The notes beneath the pieces were generated by a model. That model worked only from the letters and a program-made list of their open reading frames with translations. It searched no databases and had not been told where the DNA came from. This document shows positions 1 to 10,735 of a stretch of 64,000 nt of DNA, one piece after another. Each line of letters begins with the position of its first letter. The first letter of the stretch is position 1. A program made the translations under genes and the position numbers. The DNA comes from Kutzneria buriramensis (lineage in GTDB: Bacteria; Actinomycetota; Actinomycetes; Mycobacteriales; Pseudonocardiaceae): positions 558,001 to 622,000 of the forward strand of contig NZ_QUNO01000004.1 in the NCBI RefSeq assembly GCF_003387475.1, given 5' to 3'.

Positions 1-2
1 CC

Positions 3-44
3 ATGCTCAAGCCGTTCGGCGGCCCCATCAAGCTCGACATCTGA
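3..44 (+). CDS. 3' end of an unidentified gene (partial)
   Basis: An open frame runs in from the left edge and ends in TGA at 42-44. The last residues would be KPFGGPIKLDI. Only 13 codons are visible, so no family can be named. The hairpin at 117-153 and the opposing gene that follows fit a gene ending here. The ATG at position 3 is probably internal. Confidence 0.35.
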   Translation: MLKPFGGPIKLDI

Positions 45-45
45 C

Positions 46-100
46 CTGTCCACAGTTGTCCCCACTTGTGCACAACCACTGTGCACAACCCTGTGGACAA
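46..100. other. Cluster of five DnaA-box-like 9-mers
   Basis: Five 9-mers match or nearly match the high-GC actinobacterial DnaA box TTGTCCACA. They lie at 46-54 (CTGTCCACA), 56-64 (TTGTCCCCA), 66-74 (TTGTGCACA), 80-88 (TTGTGCACA on the minus strand) and 92-100 (exact TTGTCCACA on the minus strand). They fill the gap right after a stop codon. No dnaA, dnaN or rnpA-rpmH is seen here, so this is not shown to be oriC. It could be a DnaA-titrating or regulatory cluster. Confidence 0.45.
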
Positions 101-116
101 CTCGGGTGCGGAGACG

Positions 117-153
117 ACGGAAGGGGCGTTGCCGGTGGCAACACCCCTTCCGT
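117..153. terminator. Hairpin between convergent genes
   Basis: Arms 117-133 and 137-153 pair as 10 bp, one mismatch and 6 bp around a 3-nt GGT loop. The hairpin lies between the partial gene ending at 44 (+) and the OtsB-GH15 gene ending at 220 (-), so it can serve both as a terminator. There is no clear T-run, as is usual in actinomycetes. Confidence 0.6.
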
Positions 154-219
154 TCGATCACGGAGAGTGTCGGTTTCCGTGTCACCCGATCGTGGACACG
201 GCCTTTTAGCTACGTACTG

Positions 220-2757
220 TCACTGGTGCGTCGAGAGCAGCTGTGCACAGCGGATCAGGCCCAGGTGTGAATAAGCCTGGGGATGATTGCCCAGCGACCG
301 CTCGGCGATGGGGTCGTACTCCTCGGGCAGCAGCCCCGTCGGCCCGGCGCAGTCGACGAGCTGCGCGAACAGCTCCTCGGCCTCGGTGCGCCGTCCCGAC
401 AGCAGGTACGCCTCGATCATCCACGCCGCGCAGAGGTGGAAACCACCCTCGTCGCCCGGCAGGCCGTCGTCCCGGTGGTAGCGGTAGACGGTGGAGCCGG
501 AGCGCAGCTCGGCCTCGATCGCGGTGACCGTCGACTGGAAGCGCTCGTCGGTCGGGTCGATCAGGCCGGTCAGGCCCACGTGCAGCGACGCGGCGTCCAA
601 GTCGGTGCCGTCGTAGGCGGTCGTGAAGGCGCCGACCTCCTCGTTCCAGCCGTTCTTTAGCACGTCGGTGGCGATCGCGTCGCGCAGCGCCGGCCAGGAC
701 GGGTCCAGCTCGCGGCCGTAGCCTTCGGCCAGCTTGACCGCCCGGTCGATGGTCATCCAGCACATGACCTTCGAGTAGACGTTGTGCCGCGGCGCGTGCC
801 GCTCCTCCCAGATGCCGTGGTCGGGCTCGTGCCAGCGGCGCGAGACGGCCTCGGCCATGGCCTGCACCATGCGCCAGTCGTCGTCGGTGAGCTTCCCCCG
901 CGCCTCGGTGAGCTTGGCGACGAGGTCCACCACCGGCCCGAACACGTCCAGCTGCACCTGCTGGTTGGCCAGGTTGCCGACGCGCACCGGCCGCGAGCCG
1001 GCGTAGCCCGGCAGCGTGTCGATGACGGCCTCCGGGCCGAGCGTGGTGCCGTGCAACGTGTACAGCGGGTGCAGCCGCTCCGGGCCGGGCAGCGTGGCCA
1101 GCACGCGGTGCACCCAGCCCAGGTACGCCTCGGCCTCGCTGGTGGAGCCCAGCGACACCAGGGCCTGCGCGGTCAGCGCCGCGTCACGCAGCCAGCAGTA
1201 GCGGTAGTCCCAGTTGCGGACACCGCCGATCTCCTCCGGCAGCGACGTGGTCGCCGCGGCCATGATCGAGCCGGACTCGGAGTGCACCAGCCCGCGCAGG
1301 GTCAGCGCGGACCGCAGCACCAGCTCCTTCTCCACCGGCGGCAGCGTGAGCGTCTCCACCCACTCCGACCAGTAGCGGCCGCTGCGAGCCCGCCGCTCCG
1401 CCTCGCTGACCGGGTTCGGCGACAGGTCGTCGGTCCCGCAGCGCAGCTCCAGCACGACCGGGGCGTCGGGGCCGGGCGAGACGATGGCGGTCGCCGTCTC
1501 GTGCATGCCGTCCGAGCTGATCGTCCAGGTAACGCCGGGTGACCGCAGCACGATCGGGTCCCCGGTGCCGACCACGCGCAGGCCGTCCTCCTCGGCGACC
1601 AGCGCGACCGGCACCTGCCCGAACTCCGGGCGCGGCGCGAACTCGATCTTCGCGGTGGTCGCGCCCGAGATGACCCGCACCAGGTCGGTGCGGTGCGGGG
1701 CGCTGTAGTGGTCCAGGTAGTCCGTGACCAGCAGCCGCGACCAGCGCGTCTCCACGGTCATGGTGTTGGGCAGGTAGCGCTGGCCCAGGGGCAGGCCGTT
1801 GCGCTCCGGCTTGATCGAGAACACCCCGGCGGTGGGGCCGCCGAGCAGGTCGGCGAACACCGCCGCCGAGTCCGGCTCGGGATGGCACAGCCAGGTGATC
1901 TTGGCGTCCGGCGTCACCAGCGCCACCGAGCGCTCGTTGGCCAGCATGGACAGCCGCTCGATCGGCGGCGCCTGCTCGCCGTACAGCCAGGTCCGGCGCT
2001 CCTCCAGGAGGAACGCCAGCACGGTGGCCACCTCGACCGTGTCGGCGATCTTGTAGCCGGCCAGGGTGTCGCCGTCGCCGACGTGGATACCCAGGTCGGG
2101 GCCGGTCAGCCGGGCGAACGCCTTCTCGTCGGTGACGTCGTCGCCGAGGAAGATCGCCGCGGTCGCGCCGACCTGGTGACGCAGCACGTCCAGGGCGTGG
2201 CCCTTGTCGGTCTGCACGACGGCGAGCTCGATCACCGCCTTGCCCTCGGTGACCTGCACGCCGTCCCAGGTGGCCGGCCCGGAGCGCACGGCGGCCAGCA
2301 CCCGCTCGCCGGTCTCGGCGTCGGCGGCGCGGCGCACGTGCACCGCGATGCTGGCCGGCTTTGTCTCCAGGTGCACGCCCTCGGCGTCGGCGACCAGGGC
2401 CTCCAGGGCGTCCTCGATGCGCCGGTGCAGCGCCTTGGCGTCGGCGTCCAGGGCATGCACGAAGCCCACGTCGAACTCGGAGCCGTGGCTGCCGACCAGG
2501 TGCACCTCGCCCGGCAGCCGCGACAGTGTCGCAAGGTCGCGCAGGGCGCGACCACTGATCACCGCCGCGGTGGTCTCGTGGAGTCCGGCCAGCGAACGCA
2601 GCGCACCGACCGACTCGGTGGACGGCCGCGCTTGTTCGGGGTCGGACACGATCGGGGCGAGCGTTCCGTCGTAGTCGCACGCGACGAGCAGCCGCGGCGT
2701 TCGTGCCAGCTGCACGAGCGCGCGACGGAGCTCCGCGGGGAGGGCCTCGGCGGTCAC
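220..2757 (-). CDS. otsB: Trehalose-6-phosphate phosphatase fused to GH15 glycoside hydrolase
   Basis: 845 aa in two parts. Residues 1 to about 260 are a HAD-type trehalose phosphatase: the nucleophile motif DYDGT is at 28-32 and a GDDVTDE metal-binding motif lies near residue 200. From about 265 to the end is a GH15 (glucoamylase/trehalase-like) domain with NWDYRYCWLRDA and a late EEYDP acid segment. The first half should turn trehalose-6-phosphate into trehalose in the cytosol. The second half may hydrolyse trehalose or a related alpha-glucoside, but its substrate is not certain. The start is GTG at 2757, preceded by GAGGAGG. It lies 71 bp downstream of otsA on the same strand, so the two are likely cotranscribed. 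No signal peptide is seen. Confidence 0.9.
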   Translation of the reverse strand: MTAEALPAELRRALVQLARTPRLLVACDYDGTLAPIVSDPEQARPSTESVGALRSLAGLHETTAAVISGRALRDLATLSRLPGEVHLVGSHGSEFDVGFVHALDADAKALHRRIEDALEALVADAEGVHLETKPASIAVHVRRAADAETGERVLAAVRSGPATWDGVQVTEGKAVIELAVVQTDKGHALDVLRHQVGATAAIFLGDDVTDEKAFARLTGPDLGIHVGDGDTLAGYKIADTVEVATVLAFLLEERRTWLYGEQAPPIERLSMLANERSVALVTPDAKITWLCHPEPDSAAVFADLLGGPTAGVFSIKPERNGLPLGQRYLPNTMTVETRWSRLLVTDYLDHYSAPHRTDLVRVISGATTAKIEFAPRPEFGQVPVALVAEEDGLRVVGTGDPIVLRSPGVTWTISSDGMHETATAIVSPGPDAPVVLELRCGTDDLSPNPVSEAERRARSGRYWSEWVETLTLPPVEKELVLRSALTLRGLVHSESGSIMAAATTSLPEEIGGVRNWDYRYCWLRDAALTAQALVSLGSTSEAEAYLGWVHRVLATLPGPERLHPLYTLHGTTLGPEAVIDTLPGYAGSRPVRVGNLANQQVQLDVFGPVVDLVAKLTEARGKLTDDDWRMVQAMAEAVSRRWHEPDHGIWEERHAPRHNVYSKVMCWMTIDRAVKLAEGYGRELDPSWPALRDAIATDVLKNGWNEEVGAFTTAYDGTDLDAASLHVGLTGLIDPTDERFQSTVTAIEAELRSGSTVYRYHRDDGLPGDEGGFHLCAAWMIEAYLLSGRRTEAEELFAQLVDCAGPTGLLPEEYDPIAERSLGNHPQAYSHLGLIRCAQLLSTHQ

Positions 2758-2828
2758 GCGCCTCCTCCTCAGGCTTTCGGGGGATTTTCGGGGTATTCAG
2801 GTGTGGGCCACACTGGTACTGAATTGAA

Positions 2829-4256
2829 TCAGTTCGGCGCCGCGGTGCCGAGAGCCTCGAGGAACGACCGCGCCCAGCGGTCGACGTCATGGGTCAGGAC
2901 CTGACGGCGCAGTGCGCGCATCCTACGGCGGCCCTCGGCCGGATCCACGGTGAGGGCGGCATAGAGCGAGTTCTTCACCCCGTCCAGGTCGTGCGGGTTG
3001 ACGAGGAACGCGCTGGTGAGCTCCGAGGCCGCGCCGGCGAACTCGCTGAGGACCAGTGCCCCGCCGAGGTCGTATCGGCAGGCCACGTACTCCTTGCAGA
3101 CCAAATTCATACCATCTCGGACAGGCGTCACGATCATCACGTCCGCCGCACTCATGAACGCACACAGTTCCCGCCTGTCCACTGATTGGTGGAGATAGTG
3201 CACGGCCGGGTGGCCAACCCGGGAGAACTCGCCATTGATTCGCCCCACGACCTGCTCGATCTCGCCGCGCATCTGTTTGTAGTGCTCGACGCGTTCCCGG
3301 CTGGGCGTGGCCAGCTGCACCATCACCGTGTCCTCGGCGGTGATGCGCTCCTCGGCCAGCAGCTCGTGCAGGGCGTGCAGCCGCACGTCGATGCCCTTGG
3401 TGTAGTCGAGCCGGTCGACCCCGAGCATGATCCGCTTGGGGTTGCCCAGCTCCTCGCGGATCTGCTTGGCCCGGGCCTGGGTCTCCCGGCTGCGGGCGAT
3501 CGCGTCCAGGCCGGCGGCGTCGATGGAGATCGGGAACGCTCCCACCCGCACCGTGCGGTCACCCACCTGGACGACACCCGGACGGGTGCGCACGCCGACC
3601 GCGCCGCGGCTGGGCTCCAGGCCCACCAGCCGGCGGGCCAGCCACAGGAAGTTCTGCGCGCCGCCGGGCCGGTGGAAGCCGACCAGGTCGGCGCCGAGCA
3701 GACCGCGGATGATCTCGGTCCGCCACGGCAGCTGCATGAACAGCTCGACCGGTGGGAACGGGATGTGCAGGAAGAAGCCGATCCGCAGGTCGGGGCGCTG
3801 CTCACGGAGCAGCTGCGGCACCAGCTGGAGCTGGTAGTCCTGCACCCACACCGTCGCGCCCTTGGCGGCGATCGACGCGCAGGCGTCGGCGAACCGCCGG
3901 TTGACCTTGACGTAGCTCTCCCACCAGGCCCGGTCGAACACCGGCGGCGCGACCACGTCGTGGTAGAGCGGCCACAGGGTGCCGTTGGAGAAGCCCTCGT
4001 AGTAGTCACGGACCTCGGCCGCGGACAGGCCCACCGGGTGCAGCCGCAGGCCCTCCTCCTCGAAGGCCTCCACCTCGGCGTCGGCCACGCCGGGCCAGCC
4101 GACCCAGGCGCCGCTGCGCGAGCGCAGGAACGGCTCGAGGGCGGTGACCAGGCCACCCGGGCTGTGTTTCCACCGCTGGGTGCCGTCCTCCATGCGTTCC
4201 AGATCGACCGGAAGCCGGTTGGCGACGACGATGAAATCCGAGCCGTTGGTGCTCAA
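2829..4256 (-). CDS. otsA: Alpha,alpha-trehalose-phosphate synthase (GT20)
   Basis: 475 aa, the usual OtsA length. It makes trehalose-6-phosphate from a nucleotide-activated glucose and glucose-6-phosphate in the cytosol. The N-terminal IVVANRLPV, the HIPFPP segment followed by LPWR, and the phosphate-binding RLDYTKGI are typical of GT20. The start is TTG at 4254-4256 with GAGGAGG about 10 nt upstream. The next gene supplies the phosphatase, so the pair forms the OtsAB route. The 242-bp gap upstream should hold the promoter. Confidence 0.95.
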   Translation of the reverse strand: MSTNGSDFIVVANRLPVDLERMEDGTQRWKHSPGGLVTALEPFLRSRSGAWVGWPGVADAEVEAFEEEGLRLHPVGLSAAEVRDYYEGFSNGTLWPLYHDVVAPPVFDRAWWESYVKVNRRFADACASIAAKGATVWVQDYQLQLVPQLLREQRPDLRIGFFLHIPFPPVELFMQLPWRTEIIRGLLGADLVGFHRPGGAQNFLWLARRLVGLEPSRGAVGVRTRPGVVQVGDRTVRVGAFPISIDAAGLDAIARSRETQARAKQIREELGNPKRIMLGVDRLDYTKGIDVRLHALHELLAEERITAEDTVMVQLATPSRERVEHYKQMRGEIEQVVGRINGEFSRVGHPAVHYLHQSVDRRELCAFMSAADVMIVTPVRDGMNLVCKEYVACRYDLGGALVLSEFAGAASELTSAFLVNPHDLDGVKNSLYAALTVDPAEGRRRMRALRRQVLTHDVDRWARSFLEALGTAAPN

Positions 4257-4419
4257 CGGGGTGACGCCTCCTCGACAGGTGCTCGTGGCGCTGCGCCTCC
4301 CGAGGCTAACCAGCTTCGGTTGCAGGCGCGTCCTGCCGACGGGGCTACCCCCGAGTGGCGACCGTCACCCGGGTCGAATTCTCGACCCGGCAATGGTATG
4401 CGCTCGGGAACTAGTGAAA

Positions 4420-4454
4420 GGACCATTCCTGACGTTCATCGAGTGGAATGGTCC
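4420..4454 (-). terminator. Hairpin downstream of the ThrE-type exporter
   Basis: Perfect 10-bp arms GGACCATTCC (4420-4429) and GGAATGGTCC (4445-4454) enclose a 15-nt loop. On the minus strand the second arm is followed by TTTC. It lies just past the stop of the exporter at 4499 and upstream of the otsA promoter region. Confidence 0.6.
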
Positions 4455-4498
4455 CTTGCAAAGGAACGAAGGGGAGGGTTCGTCGGGGATTGGTCCGG

Positions 4499-5884
4499 TC
4501 AGCCGGGGCCGCGCAGGCGGCGTTCGAGCCGGCCGAGGCGGGCCCGGACCGGGTGGGCCAGGAACTCGCCGAGCACCATGCCCGCGGCCAGCGCCAGGCC
4601 GATGCCCATGGCCAGCACGAGGGTGGACAGGCCGGCCATGTCGCCCTGCACGGTGAGCTGGTACAGCCCGCGGTACGTGGTGAGGCCGGGCAGCAGCGGC
4701 GTCAGGCCGGAGATGGCCACCACCAGCGGCGGCACCTTCAGCCGCCGGGACAGCAGCTGGCCGCAGAAGCCGATCAGCACTGCCGCCAGCGCGGAGCCGG
4801 TGAGCACGTCCGCGCCGGCGGCTTGCAGCGTGCTGTACACGCCGACGCCCAGTGCGCTGGACAGGCCGGCGACGAGCAGCGCCCGTGGCTGGGCGTAGCT
4901 GGCCAGGGCGAAGAACACCGCCGCGGCCGCGCCGGTGACGATCTGGATGGGAACCGTGCCGAAGCTCAGCGGCGACACCGGCGCCAGCGTGGAACCGACC
5001 CCGAGCTTCACGCCGATGCGCAGCGCGAACGCCACGCCGGTGATCAGGCCGACCGACATCAGCAGCGTCTCCATCGTGCGGCCCGAGGCGGTGACGTTGT
5101 AGCCGTTGATGGCGTCCTGCACGGAGCTGACCACCGACAGGCCGGACAGCAGCACCACGATGCCCGCCGCGACGACCAGCGACAGCTGGTTCGGCGGCAC
5201 CAGGCCGGTCGCGGTGGCGACCAGCGCCCCGCCGGCCCCGAGCGCGCCGCCGGCCACCTGCTGGAAGAAGAACGGCAGGTTGCGGCGGTTGAGGAGGCGG
5301 CCGACGCGGTCCACCACAGCCGTCACTGCCGCCGCGACCAGCGCCATCACCGGGCCGCCGCCGAGCAGCAGCGCAACCGACCCGGCCATCGCCGCCCACG
5401 CCACCGTCGCCAGCCAGCGCGGGTACGGGTGCTTCGCCGTGCTGATCTCGTCCAGCTCGGCGGACGCCTCCTCGGCCGACGCCGTGCCGGCGATGACCCG
5501 TCGGACCAGCGCCTCCAGACCGGCCAGGCGGGTGTAGTCGAGGCCGCGGGAGCGGACCACGCGCATCGACATCACCGGCGACGCGGCCGTGCCGCGATGA
5601 CAGCAGACGGAGATCGAGATGAACGTCACATCCACCTCACAGCGGGGAAGGCCGTACGCCGCTGTCACCTGGACGAGTGTCGAGGCCACGTCCGCCGCCG
5701 CCGCGCCGCTGGCCAACTGCACCTCGCCGATGCGCAGCGCGAGGTCCAGAACCAGGTTCACCGTGCTGTCCGGCGGCAGCTCCGGGCCCACTTCCGTGGG
5801 CGGCCGCGAGGGTGACGGCACCGGTGTCCGCCGCCGTCGCCACAAGCTCGCCCGCACTCCCCGGGTGTGCCGCACGTTGCCCAT
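4499..5884 (-). CDS. Threonine/serine exporter family membrane protein (ThrE-like)
   Basis: 461 aa. An N-terminal soluble stretch (to about residue 180, containing the line RIGEVQLASGAAAADV) is followed by about ten hydrophobic segments in two blocks, matching the ThrE layout (an ThrE domain plus a second ThrE-like domain). The family exports L-threonine and L-serine through the cytoplasmic membrane. The start chosen is ATG at 5882-5884, preceded by GAGGAGGGA. The frame stays open further upstream, through the tRNA gene, but that stretch has no ribosome binding site and no similarity I can see. Threonine-related genes follow on the right. Confidence 0.85.
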   Translation of the reverse strand: MGNVRHTRGVRASLWRRRRTPVPSPSRPPTEVGPELPPDSTVNLVLDLALRIGEVQLASGAAAADVASTLVQVTAAYGLPRCEVDVTFISISVCCHRGTAASPVMSMRVVRSRGLDYTRLAGLEALVRRVIAGTASAEEASAELDEISTAKHPYPRWLATVAWAAMAGSVALLLGGGPVMALVAAAVTAVVDRVGRLLNRRNLPFFFQQVAGGALGAGGALVATATGLVPPNQLSLVVAAGIVVLLSGLSVVSSVQDAINGYNVTASGRTMETLLMSVGLITGVAFALRIGVKLGVGSTLAPVSPLSFGTVPIQIVTGAAAAVFFALASYAQPRALLVAGLSSALGVGVYSTLQAAGADVLTGSALAAVLIGFCGQLLSRRLKVPPLVVAISGLTPLLPGLTTYRGLYQLTVQGDMAGLSTLVLAMGIGLALAAGMVLGEFLAHPVRARLGRLERRLRGPG

Positions 5885-6154
5885 TCCCTCCTCGATAGCC
5901 CGTACGCAGGATCGGCGTCGTTCACCCAACCGTTGCAAGGGCCACGACGTGGTCTCCGACACGCTCCGCCGGGTTACCCCGATCGGCCGACACCGATCAC
6001 CGATTGCGCATGGCGCGTCTGCGCTGGTCAGGAGTGGTGCGCACCACCCGGGAGGCTGAGTCGACCTCCGGTCGGAGGAACGCGGTTCTACCCTGAGCAG
6101 CCCATTCGCCGCAGGTGCCACCAGGCCCTGCCAATTACCATGTGCAAGCGCCAT

Positions 6155-6227
6155 GCCGGCGTAGCTCAATTGGCAGAGCACTCGCCTTGTAAGCGAGGGG
6201 TTGCGGGTTCAAGTCCCGCCGCCGGCT
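6155..6227 (+). tRNA. tRNA-Thr (anticodon UGU)
   Basis: 73 nt fold into a full cloverleaf. The acceptor stem is GCCGGCG/CGCCGGC, the D arm GCTC/GAGC, the anticodon stem CTCGC/GCGAG with loop CTTGTAA (anticodon TGT), and the T arm GCGGG/CCCGC with TTCAAGT. The discriminator base is T and CCA is not encoded. Confidence 0.95.
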
Positions 6228-6282
6228 CAGTCTCTGGACACGTGTGCCCGCGGAAAGCGCGGGCCACGTCGCCTGATGTCGC

Positions 6283-6330
6283 GTCTGGGGGGCAACGCCC
6301 CAGACCTCGGCCTGGGGCGTTGCCCCAGAC
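6283..6330. terminator. Long hairpin between tRNA-Thr and the LysR gene
   Basis: A near-perfect inverted repeat of about 20 bp, with a 2-nt bulge and a loop at 6304-6310, ends two bases before the LysR stop. It can terminate both the tRNA (+) and the tdh-kbl-lysR transcript (-). Confidence 0.65.
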
Positions 6331-6331
6331 G

Positions 6332-7203
6332 TCACCCGCGTGCCAACGCCCCCAGGACCAGCCGAATCAGCGGGTGGTCCTCGCTGCCCTTCCGCACCGC
6401 CGCGAAGACCCGGCGCAGCGACAGGTTGCCCTTGACGGGCACCGCGACCGCGCCGGGTGTGCGGGTGAAGGCGTTGCGGGGGACCAGCGCGACGCCGGCG
6501 CCGGCGGCGACCAGGGCGACGATGGCGCGGAAGTCGTCGGACGTGTGCCGGATCCGGGCGTCGGAACAGGCCAGTAAGAGCACGTCCCGCAGCGGGTTGC
6601 CGGGCAGCGGCGCGATCCAGGGCTCGTCGCCGAGGGTGGCGACGTCCACTTCGGACTCGGCGGCGAGCCGGTGCGAGGCCGGCAGCACGACGTCGAAAGG
6701 CTCCACATACAACGGAAAACGCTTGAGGCGGCGGTCGTCGGTCTGCGGCGCGGGGCGGTACTCCTCGGTGATGGCGACGTCGATCTCGCCGTCCAGCAGC
6801 AGCGGGATGCTGGCGTGCCCCTCGGCGTCCTGGACGAGGACGGTGACGTCCGGCGCGGTGGCCCTCAGCGCGGCCACGGCGGGCGCGACGACCTGGGTGA
6901 TCGCCGAGGCGAAGCTGGCCAGCCGGACCGGGCCCCGCAGGCCGGTGGAGAACGCCGCCAGGGTGGCCTCGGCCCGTTCCAGCTCGGCGGCGACGGCGTT
7001 GGCGTGCACCACGAGCAGCTCGCCGGCGGGCGTCAACCACACCCGCCGGCCCTTGCGCCGCAGCAACTCCTGCCCGGTCTCGGCCTCCAGCGCCGCCAGC
7101 TGCTGCGACACCGCCGACGGCGTCAGGTGCAGCGCGCGGCCGGCCGCGGTCACCGTGCCGTGGTCGGCCAGCGCCCGCAACACCCGCAGCCGTCGAGGGT
7201 CGA

Positions 7204-7207
<4 letters not shown>
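6332..7207 (-). CDS. LysR-family transcriptional regulator
   Basis: 291 aa. The N-terminal winged helix (residues 1-60, with [19 protein letters not shown]) binds DNA. The rest is a LysR effector-binding domain. The start ATG (7205-7207) overlaps the kbl stop by 4 nt (ATGA), so it is the last gene of tdh-kbl-lysR. That placement suggests a role in threonine catabolism, but the effector is unknown. Confidence 0.9.
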
Positions 7208-8385
<1,178 letters not shown>

Positions 8386-9417
8386 CTACTTCTCCGTCCA
8401 GTCGAGCAGCACCTTGCCGCAGCGGCCCGCGCGCGTGGTGTCGAAGGCCGTGCGGTGTTCTGTGTAGTGGAACTTGTGCGTGATCACCGGGGCGACGTCC
8501 AGGCCGGCCTGGAGCAGCACCGACATCGAGTACCAGGTCTCGAACATCTCCCGGCCGTAGATGCCCTTGAGGTGCAGCATCTTCAGCACCACCGAGCCGA
8601 AGTCGACGGGGAACTCCTTCGACGGCAGGCCGAGCATCGCGATCCGGCCGCCGTGCGACATGTTGGCGATCATCTCCCGCAGCGCCGACGGCTGGCCGGA
8701 CATCTCCATGCCCACGTCGAAGCCCTCGGTCATGTTCAGCCGGTCGTAGGCGTCGGCCAGCGTCGCGTCGGCGACGTTGAGCGCCAGGTCCACGCCGACC
8801 TTGCGGGCCAGCTCCAGCCGGTGCTCGCTGACGTCGGTGATGACGACGTGGCGCGCGCCCGCGTGCCGGGCGATGGCCGCGGCCATGATGCCGATCGGGC
8901 CGGCGCCGGTGATCAGCACGTCCTCGCCGATGACCGGGAAGGACAGCGCCGTGTGCACCGCGTTGCCCAGCGGGTCGAAGATCGCCGCCACGTCCAGGTC
9001 CACCTCGGTGCGGTGCGCCCAGGCGTTCTGCTCCGGCAGCACCGCGTACTGGGCGAAGGCGCCGTTGCTGTGCACGCCCAGGCCGCGCGTGTTGGCGCAC
9101 AGGTGGCGGCGGCCGGCCTTGCAGTTGCGGCACGTGCCGCAGACCAGGTGGCCCTCGCCGCTGACCAGGTCGCCGACCTTGACGCCGGTGACGTTCCGGC
9201 CGGTCTCCACCACCTCGCCGACGAACTCGTGGCCGAGGACCAGCGGCGGCTTCACGTTCTTGGCCGCCCAGTCGTCCCAGGAGTCGATGTGCAGATCGGT
9301 GCCGCAGATGCCGGTGCGGAGCACCCGGACCGCCACGTCCGCGGGCCCGACCTGCGGATCCGCCACGTCGGTCAGCTCGAGACCCGGCGCCGCGTCGACC
9401 TTGACCAGTGCCTTCAT
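8386..9417 (-). CDS. tdh: L-threonine 3-dehydrogenase
   Basis: 343 aa zinc medium-chain dehydrogenase. It oxidises L-threonine to 2-amino-3-oxobutyrate with NAD+. The catalytic zinc site is CGTDLH plus GHEFVGE, the structural zinc site is [15 protein letters not shown], and the nucleotide fold has GAGPIG. The start is ATG at 9415-9417. A longer frame begins 12 codons upstream, but the family starts at MKALVK. It is the first gene of tdh-kbl-lysR. Confidence 0.95.
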   Translation of the reverse strand: MKALVKVDAAPGLELTDVADPQVGPADVAVRVLRTGICGTDLHIDSWDDWAAKNVKPPLVLGHEFVGEVVETGRNVTGVKVGDLVSGEGHLVCGTCRNCKAGRRHLCANTRGLGVHSNGAFAQYAVLPEQNAWAHRTEVDLDVAAIFDPLGNAVHTALSFPVIGEDVLITGAGPIGIMAAAIARHAGARHVVITDVSEHRLELARKVGVDLALNVADATLADAYDRLNMTEGFDVGMEMSGQPSALREMIANMSHGGRIAMLGLPSKEFPVDFGSVVLKMLHLKGIYGREMFETWYSMSVLLQAGLDVAPVITHKFHYTEHRTAFDTTRAGRCGKVLLDWTEK

Positions 9418-9510
9418 GGCCGAAGTCTCGCCCTCCCTCCCTGTGTAGTCCATCGCGAGTTTCTGAAGACGCTTGTTAGGGTTATTTCACAGCGACGCCG
9501 GATCCGCAGG

Positions 9511-9552
9511 GCGGTAGCCTCTGGCTGTCCGTTAAGGGGAGAGACGGCGGTA
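9511..9552 (+). promoter_or_regulatory. Leader repeat, copy 1
   Basis: A 42-nt segment beginning GCGGTAGCCT and containing GTCCGTTAAGGGGAGA ends 8 nt before the start of the gene at 9561. Almost the same sequence stands at 10687-10727 in front of its paralogue. TAGCCT could be a -10 element and AAGGGGAGA the ribosome binding site. Confidence 0.6.
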
Positions 9553-9560
9553 ATCCGGAA

Positions 9561-10664
9561 ATGTCCACGGAGCACGAGCAGCAGCCCGCGTACCAGAACT
9601 ACCCGGCGATGCCGCCCGCTCAGCCGGCGCCCTGGAGCCCCGGCATGCCGCCGAGCTACGGCATGCCAGCCGGTCCGTACGGAATGCCGCCGAGCCCGTA
9701 CGGCATGCGCCCCGGCGTCAACGGCTTCGCCATCGCGTCCCTGGTGCTGGGCATTCTCGCCCCCTTCAGCGGCCTGGTGCTGGGGTTGGTGTTCGGCATC
9801 ATCGCGCTCGTCGGCATCCGCCGCACCGGGGAGCGCGGACGCGGCATGGCCATCACCGGCATCGTGCTGTCCAGCCTGTGGATCTTGCTGGTCGTCGCCA
9901 TCGTCGTTTTCGCCGTGATCGCCGCGGCGACGGATCCGACGCGGACGTCGTCCTCCGGCGCGAACACCAGCTACAACTTCAAGCCGGGGCAGTGCTTCGA
10001 CCGGGACAACACCAGCAAGGCCGTGACCGTCCGGGACTGCGGCCAGCCGCACGACGCCGAGGTGTTCGCCGTCGAGCCGCTGTCCGCGACGTCCTTCCCC
10101 GGCACGGCCGCCGTCCAGGCCGTCGGCCGGTCCAGGTGCACCGCCGACTCCGACCAGTTCCTGACGCCCGGCATGAACTATCCCGACATCGAGGTCCTCT
10201 ACCTGTACCCGCAGCAGGCTTCCTGGACTCACGGCGACCGGTCCGTGAAGTGCTACTTCGCGAACGCCACCGGGGCCAAGATGACGGGGCACGTCAAGGA
10301 CACCGGGGTGCCCTACAACGCCGACCAGAAGCGCTACCTCGACGCCGTCGCGCCGTACAACAAGATCGTCGACGAGGAGGAGAACGCCGAGACGTTCGCC
10401 GAGGAGCACGACGTCGCGGTGCGGTCCGTTCCCGTTGTGCAGCAAGAGATCGCCGCGCTTCAGGCCGGTCCGTGGCCGGCCGCCGTGCAACCCTCGGTCG
10501 ACAAGCTCGTGGCCGCCAAGCAGCAGGAGCTCGCCGACCGCCAGCGCGCCGCCGCGGCCACCGACGAGGACAGCCTGGACGACGCGCTGGACGACGCCGA
10601 CAGTCATGACGGATCCGTCGAGGCCAAGGCCGTCCGGACGGCCCTGCACCTGCCGGCCGGCTGA
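9561..10664 (+). CDS. DUF4190 / septum-formation-type membrane protein, copy 1
   Basis: 367 aa. Residues 1-50 are Pro/Tyr/Met-rich and cytosolic. Two membrane segments (about 54-80 and 95-122) match the DUF4190 pattern. An outer domain (about 135-230, with the cysteine motif GQCFD and later SRCTADSDQFL) resembles the actinobacterial septum formation domain. The charged C-terminal tail is helical and contains RQRAAAATDEDSLDDAL. Its role is not known; the domain family is only loosely tied to cell division. Its paralogue follows after 71 bp. Confidence 0.75.
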   Translation: MSTEHEQQPAYQNYPAMPPAQPAPWSPGMPPSYGMPAGPYGMPPSPYGMRPGVNGFAIASLVLGILAPFSGLVLGLVFGIIALVGIRRTGERGRGMAITGIVLSSLWILLVVAIVVFAVIAAATDPTRTSSSGANTSYNFKPGQCFDRDNTSKAVTVRDCGQPHDAEVFAVEPLSATSFPGTAAVQAVGRSRCTADSDQFLTPGMNYPDIEVLYLYPQQASWTHGDRSVKCYFANATGAKMTGHVKDTGVPYNADQKRYLDAVAPYNKIVDEEENAETFAEEHDVAVRSVPVVQQEIAALQAGPWPAAVQPSVDKLVAAKQQELADRQRAAAATDEDSLDDALDDADSHDGSVEAKAVRTALHLPAG

Positions 10665-10686
10665 TCAGGGCCGTTCGCCGGGGATC

Positions 10687-10727
10687 GCGGTAGCCTGGGC
10701 TGTCCGTTAAGGGGAGAAACGGCGGTA
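10687..10727 (+). promoter_or_regulatory. Leader repeat, copy 2
   Basis: A 41-nt segment nearly identical to 9511-9552, differing by a one-base gap and a few substitutions, ends 8 nt before the start at 10736. The tandem duplication therefore included the regulatory sequence, and both genes are probably controlled alike. Confidence 0.6.
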
Positions 10728-10735
10728 GATCGCAC

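Noticed and set aside
46-153. Chromosomal origin of replication
   Set aside because: DnaA-like boxes are present, but no dnaA, dnaN, rpmH or AT-rich unwinding region is seen, and trehalose genes follow directly.
6155-6330. Integration site of a mobile element at the tRNA-Thr gene
   Set aside because: No integrase and no repeat of the tRNA 3' end were found in the flanks.
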